Source: Aerococcus urinaehominis (GTDB lineage Bacteria; Bacillota; Bacilli; Lactobacillales; Aerococcaceae). From it: a stretch of 64,000 nt of DNA. Below the pieces are notes generated by a model that was given only the letters and a program-made list of their open reading frames with translations, did not search any database and was not told where the DNA came from. Positions 1 to 10,458 of this stretch are shown here, in pieces. The DNA is taken from NCBI RefSeq assembly GCF_001543245.1, contig NZ_CP014163.1, positions 558,001-622,000 on the forward strand, in the 5' to 3' direction. Within the stretch, counting starts at the first letter, position 1. Each line of letters begins with the position of its first letter. The translations under genes were made by a program, and so were the position numbers.

Positions 1-278
1 TTCTCGGTACGAGCAATGGCACGTCGATCAAAAACTAAAACAATCCCTTCGCAATCAAGAGTAATCGTGTTGTTTACCTCATCAATTTCCGCAATAATGC
101 CATGCAAACCACCGATGGTAACAGCATGGTCTCCAACCGCTTGAGAATTAATTAATTCTTGCTGCTGCTCTTGACGTTTTTTATTGGGGCGAATCAGCAT
201 AAAGTACACTAATAACCCCATAAAGATAATGTAAATTAATAGGCCGGTACCACCGCCACTAAAAGCTAGTGTGTTCAT
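1..278 (-). CDS. yajC: Preprotein translocase accessory subunit YajC (C-terminus cut by window edge)
   Basis: Small single-pass membrane protein that joins SecDF-type accessory factors of the Sec translocon. The reading frame starts at an ATG preceded by a strong AAGGAG site. It encodes a short glycine-containing N-terminus, one hydrophobic helix (about residues 8-27), then the family-typical RPNKK basic stretch after the membrane and a soluble beta-rich domain beginning near 'VGDHAVTIGGLHGIIAEI', a classic YajC signature. The frame is open to the window edge, so the C-terminus is missing. It lies 70 bp downstream of tgt on the same strand, the usual tgt-yajC order in Firmicutes, and is probably co-transcribed with tgt. 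Confidence 0.93.
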   Translation of the reverse strand, partial: MNTLAFSGGGTGLLIYIIFMGLLVYFMLIRPNKKRQEQQQELINSQAVGDHAVTIGGLHGIIAEIDEVNNTITLDCEGIVLVFDRRAIARTE

Positions 279-348
279 AGATAAAATGCTCCTTTCTGAA
301 TCTTCTCATATATTTTAGCATATCCTGATTTTTTATTAAGTCATCCGC

Positions 349-2401
<2,053 letters not shown>

Positions 2402-2402
2402 G

Positions 2403-2876
2403 TTATTTTTCTCCTCTTATGGGCCGAGTCCTAGCTTGTTTAGCCAAGGGTGGGCCTAATATTTCATAATGTAACATTGCTTGTCTTAGCTTCATATTTG
2501 AATCAGCGCGATATTTGCTAGATGCTGGTTTTTGAATCTGCACATCAGTCCTCTGGTCTCCAGCAAAAGTCTGGGCCAGGGCTTGGTCTAGGTAGCTGGT
2601 GAACTGGTCGACATCTTCTGCAACTGATAAATCATGGTCAAGACCTTCATTAGCAGCAGCGACAGAGGCCGCTGCTAAGTCTGCATCTAATACCCGGTCG
2701 TCATCCATGATAATAGGTCCTTCAACTACTTGGTCTAAATTATCACTGAGACTATCTGCTTGATAAGTATCCTTACCAGCTGGCCGGTGCCTAGCTTGTT
2801 TATCTAAGCTAGTCACTAGCGCAGCGACTAGGATATTTAAACCAATAATTGCCAGCCAAAACATCATAACAATCAT
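2403..2876 (-). CDS. Unknown acidic single-pass membrane protein of the floA operon
   Basis: No family recognised. The 157 residues begin with one hydrophobic helix (about residues 3-20, rich in Ile, Leu, Val), followed by a short basic patch (KQARHRP) and a long acidic, low-complexity stretch rich in Asp, Ala and Ser (about 35-110). It ends in a more ordered tail, '[19 protein letters not shown]', and a basic end. This suggests a type of anchor with a disordered cytoplasmic or extracellular arm. Its ATG overlaps the floA stop codon (ATGA), so the two are made together; a role with flotillin-type membrane domains is an inference from position only. The slot corresponds to that of the small yqfB gene in Bacillus, but I see no similarity I could assert. 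Confidence 0.7.
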   Translation of the reverse strand: MIVMMFWLAIIGLNILVAALVTSLDKQARHRPAGKDTYQADSLSDNLDQVVEGPIIMDDDRVLDADLAAASVAAANEGLDHDLSVAEDVDQFTSYLDQALAQTFAGDQRTDVQIQKPASSKYRADSNMKLRQAMLHYEILGPPLAKQARTRPIRGEK

Positions 2877-3841
2877 GCGTCCTCACCTGGTTTAGGCTCG
2901 TGGGCCAAACTTTCCCGCATACTGGTATCAGCTTCGATATTCTTTAGATTATAGTAGTCGGCCGCCCCCATATGGCCTGCTTCTAAAGCCTTAGCCAGGG
3001 CTAGCGGCACCTTGGACTGGGCTTCAACAACTTTGGCCCTCATTTCCTGGGTGCGGGCAATGTTTTCCTGTTCCTGAGCGACAGCCATGGCACGACGCTC
3101 CTCAGCTTTAGCCTGGGCAATCCGCTTGTCAGCCTCGGCCTGCTCTGCTTGTAGTTTGGCACCGATATTACGACCAACATCTACATCCGCGATATCAATC
3201 GAGAGAATTTCAAATGCAGTCCCCGCATCAAGTCCCTTACGTAGAATGGTCTGAGAAATTGAGTCCGGATTTTCTAAAACAATGGTGTGGGACTGGGCTG
3301 ATCCGACAGTAGTCACAATCCCTTCACCAACCCGGGCGATAATGGTCTGCTCACCAGCGCCCCCAACTAAACGTTCGATGTTAGCACGAACAGTTACCTT
3401 GGCCTTAGCCTTGACTTCGATCCCATTAATAGCCACCCCGGCAATAACTGGGGTTTCAATAACCTTGGGATTAACTGATACTTGGACCGCTTCGAACACA
3501 TTCCGACCAGCTAAATCAATAGCGGCAGCTTGTTCAAATTCCAGGTCAATATTGGCACGTTGGGCAGCGATTAAGGCATCTACAACCATATTAATATCCC
3601 CACCAGCCAAATAATGGGCCTCTAAATCATTTATATTGAGATCCAGTCCAGCCTTAGTAGCCTTAATCATGGGTTGGATAATCTTACCCGGGCTGACCCG
3701 TCGCAAGCGCATACCAATTAGGGTGCCAATAGAAACAGGTACCCCTGAGAAGTAGGCGGTTACCCAGAGGCCAACGGGTACGAAAACTAAGAAGGTAATA
3801 ATTAATATCACTAAAATAATCAAACTAATAATCAATGCCAT
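2873..3841 (-). CDS. floA: Flotillin-like protein FloA
   Basis: Scaffold of bacterial functional membrane microdomains, in the UPF0365/FloA family with an SPFH-type domain. The 322 residues start with a strongly hydrophobic segment (about 2-28) and continue with the conserved membrane-inserting part '[20 protein letters not shown]'. A beta-rich SPFH core comes next (about 70-230), then an Ala/Glu-rich helix (about 230-285, '[20 protein letters not shown]') that drives oligomerisation. Length is typical (about 330). Its ATG shares one base with the nfeD stop (TAATG), and its own stop overlaps the next gene. The nfeD-floA pair is the known arrangement in Bacillus and relatives. Confidence 0.95.
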   Translation of the reverse strand: MALIISLIILVILIITFLVFVPVGLWVTAYFSGVPVSIGTLIGMRLRRVSPGKIIQPMIKATKAGLDLNINDLEAHYLAGGDINMVVDALIAAQRANIDLEFEQAAAIDLAGRNVFEAVQVSVNPKVIETPVIAGVAINGIEVKAKAKVTVRANIERLVGGAGEQTIIARVGEGIVTTVGSAQSHTIVLENPDSISQTILRKGLDAGTAFEILSIDIADVDVGRNIGAKLQAEQAEADKRIAQAKAEERRAMAVAQEQENIARTQEMRAKVVEAQSKVPLALAKALEAGHMGAADYYNLKNIEADTSMRESLAHEPKPGEDA

Positions 3842-4407
3842 TAATGGTCTCCCCTTACTATAAGTTGTCCATTTTCAATTGCAATAATGATGACTCTTTG
3901 GCCAGTTACCAACATATCTGCCTGACTTCTAGCTTCCAGCACCTGACCATCAGCTAAGATAATTTTACCCACCGGCCTTAAATCTGAATAAACTTGAGCT
4001 TGACAGCCAAGTAATGATTTCAGCTCGTTTTGCTCAGCCATTTTTGCTTGGGCTTGACCCAAACTATGCTTTAAAACCAAGCGGTTAGTAATCGGCAGAC
4101 GGTAACCTAATTTGACCAGTATATAAAAGGTCAATACAGCAACCAAACTTGCCACCATTAGGTCAAAGCTAGCCGCCTGCCAACTTGGTGTCACAGCCTG
4201 CAAGGCTAAAAAGATTAGCAAGCCACCGGCTAGGGCTAGTAAGCCTAGGGTTGGTAATAAGAGCTCAGCAAAAACTAGCAAAATGCCGCCCGCAAATTGT
4301 AAGAGCGTAAACCACTGACCTTGGCCAATTAGGTAAAAGTAAGCCAGTAAACTAGCCAGTGAGACTAGACCTGCAGGCAACCAATACTTGGTCATTAGTG
4401 CAACCAA
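3841..4407 (-). CDS. nfeD: NfeD-family membrane protein
   Basis: Short NfeD protein that partners flotillins: about four membrane helices (roughly residues 8-28, 32-52, 53-70, 82-100) and a C-terminal OB-fold (about 130-185) with the typical LRPVGKI...G..LEARS pattern. The start is uncertain. The furthest plausible start is TTG at 4407; an ATG lies at 4395; neither has a good ribosome site. The frame stays open upstream to a TGA near 4455 and would add another hydrophobic stretch ([14 protein letters not shown]), but I see no standard start there. Heads the operon with floA; an extended -10 promoter lies about 75 bases upstream. Confidence 0.85.
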   Translation of the reverse strand: MVALMTKYWLPAGLVSLASLLAYFYLIGQGQWFTLLQFAGGILLVFAELLLPTLGLLALAGGLLIFLALQAVTPSWQAASFDLMVASLVAVLTFYILVKLGYRLPITNRLVLKHSLGQAQAKMAEQNELKSLLGCQAQVYSDLRPVGKIILADGQVLEARSQADMLVTGQRVIIIAIENGQLIVRGDH

Positions 4408-4480
4408 CAGGCTAGCAATAGCGACAATAATTAAGCAAGTCTGTAAAATAGGCCATCACTCCCATTACTTGTTTAACTAT

Positions 4481-4489
4481 ATTATAGCA
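4481..4489 (-). promoter_or_regulatory. Extended -10 promoter element of the nfeD-floA operon
   Basis: TGCTATAAT on the minus strand is a perfect TGn-extended -10; the -35 region is poor (AAATAA), as extended promoters tolerate. Confidence 0.55.
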
Positions 4490-4547
4490 TGGATGTAAGC
4501 CTTTTATTTTAAAAGACCATAAAAAGTTAGCGGCATGAGCGCTGATT

Positions 4548-4729
4548 CTCTACACTTTCACACCGAGTTAGGGTAGTGAATTTGAACTTTATGATAGTCC
4601 AGGAGGTCTGGGCGCTTTGCTCTACCCCTTCTCGCCGAATTAGGGTAGTGAATCCGAACCTTATAATAGTCTAGGAAATATGGACGATTTCCTCTACCCC
4701 TTCTCGCTGAATTAGGGTAGTGAATTTTA
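4548..4729. repeat. 72-bp tandem repeat, about 2.5 copies
   Basis: Three copies begin at 4548, 4620 and 4692 (the last partial), each opening with CTCTAC and containing TTAGGGTAGTGAAT. The period is exactly 72 bp, so the minus strand reads as an open frame of 24-residue repeats (65 codons, 4558-4755). I do not call it a gene: there is no ribosome site and the open frame is a by-product of the period. The remainder of 4408-4891 holds the nfeD promoter and the clpB terminator and nothing else I can identify. Confidence 0.85.
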
Positions 4730-4800
4730 GAAAAAGTCATATCTGGATTCGCCATTGATTAGCCCCTAGCTTATTAGTGAAGATAAAGAGCTCTAACAAA

Positions 4801-4841
4801 AATAAGCCCAAGCAAGTGTGTTTTACTTGCCTGGGCTTATT
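4801..4841 (-). terminator. Terminator of clpB
   Basis: A 17-bp inverted repeat (AATAAGCCCAAGCAAGT with one mismatch on the other arm) with T-runs on both sides; it serves clpB on the minus strand and would also stop plus-strand transcription. Confidence 0.85.
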
Positions 4842-4891
4842 TTTTATATTGCTATCAATCTCAATTTACTTAAACTCTTCCTAGTTAATAA

Positions 4892-7501
4892 TTAGTTTAA
4901 CTGTTTGAATTCTAATTCTTTACTGTCTGGATTTAAGCTCACTTCTACATGGTCACCTTCGGAAATGGTGCCAGCGATAATGGCGCGGGCAATTGGGGTT
5001 TCAATCCGGTTAATGATGAAACGACTTAATGGCCGGGCACCAAATTGTGGCTCGTAAGCTGTCTCAGCAATCCACTCAATTAGGTCATCAGTGTAGTCTA
5101 ACTGCATATTTTGATCAGCCAGACGACGATTTAATTGAGCCATCATCTTGCGAACAATACCTGTCATATTATCTAGACTTAATGGGCTAAAGATAATGGT
5201 GTCGTCAATTCGGTTGAGGAATTCTGGTCTAAAGTGAGCTTGAAGGCGGTCTACCACTTGATTTCTAGTCTCTTGATTGATTTCACCATCTTCATCAATA
5301 CCATCTAACAAGAGGTCAGACCCAATATTAGAAGTTAAAATCAAGATAGTATTCTTAAAGTCAACCACCCGACCTTGTGAATCGGTCAAACGGCCATCAT
5401 CCAAGAGTTGTAAGAGGATATTAAAGACATCTGGATGGGCTTTTTCTACCTCATCGAGCAAGATAACCGTGTAAGGGTTGCGGCGGACAGCCTCAGTTAA
5501 TTGACCGCCCTCTTCGTAGCCCACATATCCTGGAGGGGCCCCCACTAAACGAGACACGGCATGTTTTTCCATGTACTCAGACATATCGAGCCGGACCATA
5601 TTATCTTCAGAATCAAACATGGCTTCGGCTAGGGCCTTGGCTAATTCAGTTTTACCAACCCCGGTTGGTCCAAGGAAGAGGAAGGAACCAATTGGTTTAT
5701 TAGGGTCTTGGATACCAGCCCGTGAACGTAAAACCGCATTGGTCACACTTTCTACCGCTTCATCCTGGCCAATTACCCGTTCATGAAGGATATTATCCAA
5801 GTTGAGCAGTTTTTCCCGTTCAGACTCTACTAGACGGTTAACTGGGATACCAGTTTGACGAGCCACCACTTCAGCAATCATGTCAGCAGTCACTGATTCT
5901 TGTACCAAGGAATCAGCCTGGTCGGTCTTATCATAATAATCCGCCTCTAATTGGCTCACTTCAGCCTCTAATTGGGGAATCGTACCATGTTTTAAGACGG
6001 CTGCTTTTTCTAGGTCATAGTTACTTTCAGCTTGGTCCAAGTCATGCTTAGCCTGGTCGAGTTCCTTACGCTTATCGTTAATTAGGTTAAGGCCATTTTT
6101 TTCAAGTTCCCACTGCATTTGCAATTGGTTGGTCCGTTCCCTAACCTCCGCTAATTCTTGGCGCAAGTCAGCTAGCCGGTCTTTAGAAGCTTGATCATCT
6201 TCTTCTTTTAGAGCCTGCTCTTCAATTTCTAATTGAATTAAGCGACGTCTCTCCATATCAAGTTCAGTCGGCATCGAATTCATCTCTACCCGAATTTCAG
6301 CACTAGCCTCATCGACTAAGTCAATCGCTTTATCTGGTAAGAAACGATCAGTAATGTAGCGGTCTGATAATTCCGCAGCTGCGACTAGGGCTTGGTCATG
6401 GATATTGACCTTGTGGTGGATTTCAAAGCGCTCTTTGAGCCCCCGCAAGATTGAAATTGTATCATCAACAGTTGGTTCCTTAACCAATACCCGTTGGAAA
6501 CGGCGTTCCAAGGCCTTGTCTTTTTCCATATATTCCCGATATTCATCTAAGGTTGTGGCACCAATACAGTGCAATTCACCCCGAGCCAACATTGGTTTAA
6601 GCATATTGCCGGCATCCATGGCGCCTTCAGTTTTACCAGCACCAACAATCATATGGATTTCATCAATGAAGAGTATGATTTGACCGTCAGATTTTTTTAC
6701 CTCTGATAAAACGGCCTTCAAACGTTCTTCAAATTCACCCCGGTACTTAGCACCAGAAATTAAAGATCCCATATCTAGGGAGAAAATAGTCTTATCTTTT
6801 AAGTTATCTGGCACGTCACCCTTAACAATCCGTTGGGCTAAACCTTCAACGATGGCTGTTTTACCAACCCCAGGTTCCCCAATTAGGACCGGATTATTTT
6901 TGGTTTTACGCGATAAAATCCGAATCACATCACGAATTTCTTCGTCACGGCCAATAATCGGGTCCATTTCACCTGTTTTAACCTGTTCGGTTAAGTCAAC
7001 CCCGTACTTGGTCAGGGCATCATAAGTTTCTTCTTGTGTTTTACTAGTCACACGATCACCCTTTCTTAAATCTTCAATCTTGGCTGCCACCTGACCTTGA
7101 TTTAGGCCTTGGCCTTGTAACCACTTGGTGATTTCAGCATAGTTAAGGTCAAAAATCGCATAGAGAATCATTTCCGTTGCCAGATACTCATCTCCCAGTT
7201 TCTCGGCTTGGGCTTGGGCCTTTTGAATCAGCTCTAAAAGTCCACGTGAGAGACTCTGACCGTATTGAATGTTATCACCAACTACGCTAGGTAGTTTGTC
7301 AATTTCATTTTCAAGTTCATTTTGCATCTTGTCCATGTCAATACCTAGGTCACTATAAAAGTTATAAGCAAACTGACCTGGTTGGACAAGGGCTAAAAAG
7401 AGGTGGGCGATGCTAATTTCTTGATGGTGGCGTGTCATGGCAATTTGTTGCGCATTAGCCACTGCTTCTTGTAAGGTTGTTGTCATTTCCATGTTTGGCA
7501 T
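4892..7501 (-). CDS. clpB: ATP-dependent disaggregase ClpB
   Basis: Hsp100 chaperone that, with DnaK, pulls proteins out of aggregates. 869 residues, full length. Order: N-terminal double Clp repeat (about 10-150), first AAA+ module with Walker A GEPGVGKT (about 206) and Walker [15 protein letters not shown], the long coiled-coil M domain typical of ClpB (about 410-535), second AAA+ module with GPTGVGKT (about 612) and [15 protein letters not shown], and the D2-small domain at the end. The IGF loop needed for ClpP docking is absent, as expected for ClpB. An AAGGAG site lies 10 bases before the ATG. Single-gene unit with its own promoter, two CtsR boxes and terminator: heat-shock class III control. 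Confidence 0.97.
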   Translation of the reverse strand: MPNMEMTTTLQEAVANAQQIAMTRHHQEISIAHLFLALVQPGQFAYNFYSDLGIDMDKMQNELENEIDKLPSVVGDNIQYGQSLSRGLLELIQKAQAQAEKLGDEYLATEMILYAIFDLNYAEITKWLQGQGLNQGQVAAKIEDLRKGDRVTSKTQEETYDALTKYGVDLTEQVKTGEMDPIIGRDEEIRDVIRILSRKTKNNPVLIGEPGVGKTAIVEGLAQRIVKGDVPDNLKDKTIFSLDMGSLISGAKYRGEFEERLKAVLSEVKKSDGQIILFIDEIHMIVGAGKTEGAMDAGNMLKPMLARGELHCIGATTLDEYREYMEKDKALERRFQRVLVKEPTVDDTISILRGLKERFEIHHKVNIHDQALVAAAELSDRYITDRFLPDKAIDLVDEASAEIRVEMNSMPTELDMERRRLIQLEIEEQALKEEDDQASKDRLADLRQELAEVRERTNQLQMQWELEKNGLNLINDKRKELDQAKHDLDQAESNYDLEKAAVLKHGTIPQLEAEVSQLEADYYDKTDQADSLVQESVTADMIAEVVARQTGIPVNRLVESEREKLLNLDNILHERVIGQDEAVESVTNAVLRSRAGIQDPNKPIGSFLFLGPTGVGKTELAKALAEAMFDSEDNMVRLDMSEYMEKHAVSRLVGAPPGYVGYEEGGQLTEAVRRNPYTVILLDEVEKAHPDVFNILLQLLDDGRLTDSQGRVVDFKNTILILTSNIGSDLLLDGIDEDGEINQETRNQVVDRLQAHFRPEFLNRIDDTIIFSPLSLDNMTGIVRKMMAQLNRRLADQNMQLDYTDDLIEWIAETAYEPQFGARPLSRFIINRIETPIARAIIAGTISEGDHVEVSLNPDSKELEFKQLN

Positions 7502-7526
7502 CTTATCTTCACTCCTTTATATATCT

Positions 7527-7555
7527 ATTATAAACCATTGGTCAGAAAAGGTCAA
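7527..7555 (-). promoter_or_regulatory. Sigma-A promoter of clpB
   Basis: Minus-strand TTGACC (7550-7555) and TATAAT (7527-7532) with a 17-base spacer, about 25-30 bases upstream of the clpB start. The -35 box lies inside a CtsR operator. Confidence 0.8.
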
Positions 7556-7578
7556 TATATATCTGACTAATTTTGACT
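7540..7578. promoter_or_regulatory. Two CtsR operator boxes upstream of clpB
   Basis: CtsR binds two heptads of the type RGTCAAA spaced by 3 bases. Here GGTCAGA-AAA-GGTCAAT (plus strand, 7540-7556) covers the -35 box and spacer. A second site, AGTCAAA-ATT-AGTCAGA (minus strand, 7562-7578), lies just upstream in the opposite orientation. Both follow the 7-3-7 rule exactly. Repression in the cold and release on heat is the known CtsR mechanism; ctsR itself is not in this window. Confidence 0.82.
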
Positions 7579-7600
7579 TTTAATTTTCAATCTCTCCAAT

Positions 7601-7996
7601 CTAATGATTTAATTCGGACCACTTGCCTTGATCAGTCAAACCAAGCCAACGAATTTGGTCATATGGAATATAAGCCGCCATAAAAAAGATGCCAGATTGA
7701 TCAGCCTCCCCACTAAAGGGGCCTTTGATAAGGTCCAGGTAACGGCCATACTGGTCGCGCCCATATAATTGCATGACTAGGGTCTGGTGGCCACGACTGG
7801 CCTTTTGCAAGATCTGGTCAATCTCCTGCCTGGTCATTGCCGGCATAACTTGAGGGTCCTTGGCCGCCTCTCTAGCATTGATGTTTATACCTTGGACCAA
7901 TTCATCCATAGCAAAGGCTGTCCCCCACTTTAAATAAAAGGGTCGGTCATGGTAATCGTTGTATTCAATAAAGATTTTACCAGTTCGCCTAACCAT
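7601..7996 (-). CDS. YolD-like protein paired with the Y-family polymerase
   Basis: A 131-residue protein that I place in the YolD-like family: it carries the early 'DRPFYLKWGTAFAMDEL' segment (compare the DRG..KW..M pattern of YolD), an acidic middle helix and a beta-rich second half. YolD-like proteins sit next to UvrX/YqjW-type polymerases in Firmicutes and are thought to act as their accessory factors. The frame is open further up to 8077, but the ATG at 7996 has GAGGGGAG 5 bases before it and overlaps the polymerase stop by 8 bases, so the two are coupled. It shares the SOS promoter. The family call is by pattern only. Confidence 0.72.
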   Translation of the reverse strand: MVRRTGKIFIEYNDYHDRPFYLKWGTAFAMDELVQGININAREAAKDPQVMPAMTRQEIDQILQKASRGHQTLVMQLYGRDQYGRYLDLIKGPFSGEADQSGIFFMAAYIPYDQIRWLGLTDQGKWSELNH

Positions 7997-9344
7997 ATTG
8001 GCTCCCCTCAATCCCGGCCATTCCACCAGCGTGACCGCCAACCAGGCTAGAGCGGGCAATAGCCCGGCCACCGGCACTTAGGGAACTGGCCCTGACCAAG
8101 GCCGTAAAGCCATACTTGTAGCGTACTTTATCAACAATTAGATCCAGGTCTTGATTTTTGGCTTGCCTTTCTAGGTCTTCAAAGAGGTTGACCTGGTAAC
8201 CAGTATCAGGACTTAAATGGCTAGCTGTTACACCTACTTGACGAATCGACACAGCCTGATAAATATCAGCTAACATATTCAGCACTTCCTTTTTTAAGTG
8301 GCGGCTCTGGTTACTAGCCAGTATACGACGCCTTTGTTTGAGTCCCCGGCCCTGTCCTTGGTAGGCTAAAGAGAAGCCAAGATAAAGACTAAGGGCACCC
8401 GCTTTTAGTCCAGCCCGCCTGAGGCGACTAGCAACCTGGTCAGCCATTTCGCCAACAACTACTGCTAACTCATCGTAATCATTATAATCACGCGGTAAAA
8501 TTTGACTATTTCCTAACGAGGGAGTTTTAACCTGGTATGGCTGGCCAATAAAGCTACGATCAATCCCCCAGGCATGGGCATAGAGTTGACCGCCCACAAT
8601 ACCTAGTTTGTCACGCAACATATAATAAGAGTTATGGGCCAAGTCATAAATATTATTAATCCCCATTCCTTGTAAGCTTTTAGCTGTCCGCCGCCCAATC
8701 CCCCAAAAATCAGTCATATCCTTAATTTGCCAAAGGGTATCTGGTACATCTTCGTAACGCCATTCAGCCCGCATCGACTGTTGGTGCTTGGCCGCATTAT
8801 CCAAGGCCAATTTAGCTAAGAGAGGATTATCACCGATACCAACTGTCACCCTTAAACCTAATTCATCTTTAATTTTTGCTTGAATTTTCGCAGCCATCTC
8901 ATCAGCGGTCTTAGCCCCAAATAAATGACGAGTATTGGTCACATCTAAAAAACTCTCATCCACACTATAGACATGGTGGTTGTCCTCATCGACAAAACCT
9001 TTATAAATACGATTAACCGCCTGGTTTTCTGCCATATAAAAGCGCATGCGTGGTGGCACAGTCATTAAACTAGCTGGATAGGGATAAGGCAGGTCACGGG
9101 CCCTAGAAATATTAGAAATTTGATAGTTGGCTTTAGCCTGAGGAGAAGCCGCCATAATCAAGCCTGACCCCCTGCCCTGGTCTCCACCTTGCGGATAGGA
9201 CATGACGACCAGATCCGCAGCCATAGGATCCCAGCCCCGGGCCACTGATTCTGTCGATGCATAAAATGACTTACAATCAATACACAGGATATCCCGACTA
9301 GGCTCCCGGTTATAATCAAAAATCGGATTGTCAGCAAAAGCCAT
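7989..9344 (-). CDS. Y-family DNA polymerase, UmuC/UvrX type
   Basis: Translesion polymerase. 451 residues with catalytic acidic motifs ILCIDCKSFYAS (Asp near 23) and YSVDESFLD (about 127-135), the helix-hairpin-helix-like FWGIGRRTAKSLQGMGI segment, and a C-terminal little finger. It ends in a conserved KVRYKYG...A..S tail and GGHAGG, typical of the UvrX/YqjW group rather than DinB. The start has a purine-rich GGGGGAGG site. The promoter has a perfect SOS palindrome in its spacer, so expression follows DNA damage. Co-transcribed with the YolD-like gene; no terminator is evident before the clpB control region. Confidence 0.93.
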   Translation of the reverse strand: MAFADNPIFDYNREPSRDILCIDCKSFYASTESVARGWDPMAADLVVMSYPQGGDQGRGSGLIMAASPQAKANYQISNISRARDLPYPYPASLMTVPPRMRFYMAENQAVNRIYKGFVDEDNHHVYSVDESFLDVTNTRHLFGAKTADEMAAKIQAKIKDELGLRVTVGIGDNPLLAKLALDNAAKHQQSMRAEWRYEDVPDTLWQIKDMTDFWGIGRRTAKSLQGMGINNIYDLAHNSYYMLRDKLGIVGGQLYAHAWGIDRSFIGQPYQVKTPSLGNSQILPRDYNDYDELAVVVGEMADQVASRLRRAGLKAGALSLYLGFSLAYQGQGRGLKQRRRILASNQSRHLKKEVLNMLADIYQAVSIRQVGVTASHLSPDTGYQVNLFEDLERQAKNQDLDLIVDKVRYKYGFTALVRASSLSAGGRAIARSSLVGGHAGGMAGIEGSQYG

Positions 9345-9363
9345 CCAACCACCTCCCCCCTCT

Positions 9364-9393
9364 ATAATAGAACATATGTTCTATTAAGGTCAA
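9364..9393 (-). promoter_or_regulatory. LexA/DinR-regulated promoter of the polymerase operon
   Basis: A perfect 20-base palindrome centred on GAACATATGTTC (9366-9385) fits the Gram-positive SOS box (GAAC-N4-GTTC). It sits between a TTGACC -35 (9388-9393) and a TATTAT -10 (9364-9369, spacer 18), so bound LexA would block RNA polymerase directly. Confidence 0.88.
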
Positions 9394-9439
9394 ATCCCTT
9401 TTATAAATTACTAATAGATCTGCAAATCTATCAATAAAA

Positions 9440-9478
9440 AACAGCCAGGACTATCTAGTTTGATAAGTCCTAGCTGTT
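9440..9478 (-). terminator. Terminator after the SufT-like gene
   Basis: Inverted repeat of about 16 bp (AACAGCTAGGACTTATC and complement, one or two mismatches), followed on the minus strand by TTTTTT. Confidence 0.85.
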
Positions 9479-9500
9479 GCTAGCTTATTAAATGAATATA

Positions 9501-9863
9501 TTAGCGAATACCCAAGGCAATCCGGGCATAACGACTTAGACGGTCGGTCGTCCAAGCTGGCACCCAAACTAAGTCTACCTTTAAGCGTTCAACCCGGTCC
9601 ATATCTTTAAAAGCATAGTCCACCGAGTCCATGATGATATCCTGTAAGGGACAGCCCATAGTTGTTAAGGTCATTCGGACCAATAAACTGCCCTGGCCAT
9701 CATAAAAGAGGTCATAGATTAAACCAAGATTAACAATATCAATGCCTAATTCAGGATCAATGACCGTTTCAAGGGCGGCCATGCAGTCTTGGTAAAAATC
9801 AGGATCCATTTCTTCTAAACGTTGAAAATTATCCAGCTGGTCAAAAGCATCCTTATTTGTCAT
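9501..9863 (-). CDS. MIP18/SufT-family Fe-S cluster assembly factor (DUF59)
   Basis: 120-residue protein of the MIP18 (DUF59) family, linked to iron-sulphur cluster maturation (YitW/SufT/PaaD relatives). The diagnostic features are 'VIDPELGIDIVNLGLIYD' (about 34-51) and 'MTLTTMGCPLQDIIMDSV' (about 63-80), the latter with the conserved Cys. The N-terminal extension of about 30 residues and the C-terminal strand ending in a W-rich stretch (VWVPAWTTDRLS) are typical. Ribosome site AGGAG 8 bases before the ATG. It follows the unknown gene by 11 bases and is followed by a terminator, so the two form a small operon. No suf genes are in view. Confidence 0.9.
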   Translation of the reverse strand: MTNKDAFDQLDNFQRLEEMDPDFYQDCMAALETVIDPELGIDIVNLGLIYDLFYDGQGSLLVRMTLTTMGCPLQDIIMDSVDYAFKDMDRVERLKVDLVWVPAWTTDRLSRYARIALGIR

Positions 9864-9874
9864 CCTACTAGCTC

Positions 9875-10342
9875 CTATCTAGATATTACTGTCATATCTT
9901 GGTTATTAATTTCCTTAGCTAAAATTGGGGCAATTTCCCGGGCAATCGTCGAGCCAAAAGTCAAAATTTCATACAAGCTTTCCACATCTTCAGCAACTCG
10001 GGTCAGGTGGCGCATAAAAACCTCTCCCGTATCAGTTAAGATAACATTATAGTAGGCAGACGGTCCCTGATTCAGACGATTGATTGTTTGACGCGCCTGG
10101 TCTGCTAGATTTGGGTCCTTGACCTGTAGCAATTGGCGATAGGTGATTTGGGCTTCAGTCGACCGGACGCCTGGCTGAAAGGGCCTAACAACAATATTGA
10201 AGGGCAACACCTGGTCAGCAGTCAGCTGATAACCACCAGAATAGGCCACTTGTTCTCCTTTTAATTCCGATTTTTGATAAGGAATCTTCTTGTCAGTTAA
10301 CATATCCTCAACTAGTTTTTCGATTGATAATGCCTTAGCCAT
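9875..10342 (-). CDS. Unknown conserved-looking cytoplasmic protein upstream of the SufT-like gene
   Basis: 155 residues, no signal peptide or membrane helix, family not recognised. Predicted alpha/beta pattern: an N-terminal helix 'LSIEKLVEDMLTDKKIPY', several strands (about 40-75), a helix with LADQARQTINRLNQG, and a C-terminal helical part 'VESLYEILTFGSTIAREI'. I chose the ATG at 10342 because GGAGGG lies 5 bases upstream; the frame is open to 10357. It shares a transcript with the Fe-S assembly gene, and an extended -10 element lies about 40 bases upstream. Confidence 0.75.
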   Translation of the reverse strand: MAKALSIEKLVEDMLTDKKIPYQKSELKGEQVAYSGGYQLTADQVLPFNIVVRPFQPGVRSTEAQITYRQLLQVKDPNLADQARQTINRLNQGPSAYYNVILTDTGEVFMRHLTRVAEDVESLYEILTFGSTIAREIAPILAKEINNQDMTVISR

Positions 10343-10376
10343 AATACCCTCCATCAATTTGTCAAATATTAGCCTT

Positions 10377-10385
10377 ATTGTATCA
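10377..10385 (-). promoter_or_regulatory. Extended -10 element for the unknown/SufT-like operon
   Basis: TGATACAAT on the minus strand; the -35 position is poor. It lies back to back with the nth promoter. Confidence 0.45.
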
Positions 10386-10416
10386 TAGCTAAATCCTAAA
10401 TATAAAGTAAAGCAGG

Positions 10417-10425
10417 TGGTATAAT
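10417..10425 (+). promoter_or_regulatory. Extended -10 promoter element of nth
   Basis: TGGTATAAT, a perfect extended -10, 34 bases upstream of the nth ATG; no convincing -35. Confidence 0.6.
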
Positions 10426-10458
10426 ATAAAATATAGAAACAAGAGAAAGGAAGAAAAT

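Noticed and set aside
4558-4755. 65-codon minus-strand open frame with 24-residue repeats (IHYPNSARRGR...)
   Set aside because: It arises because the 72-bp DNA repeat is a multiple of three; no ribosome site, and it lies in an intergenic region with a promoter and a terminator.
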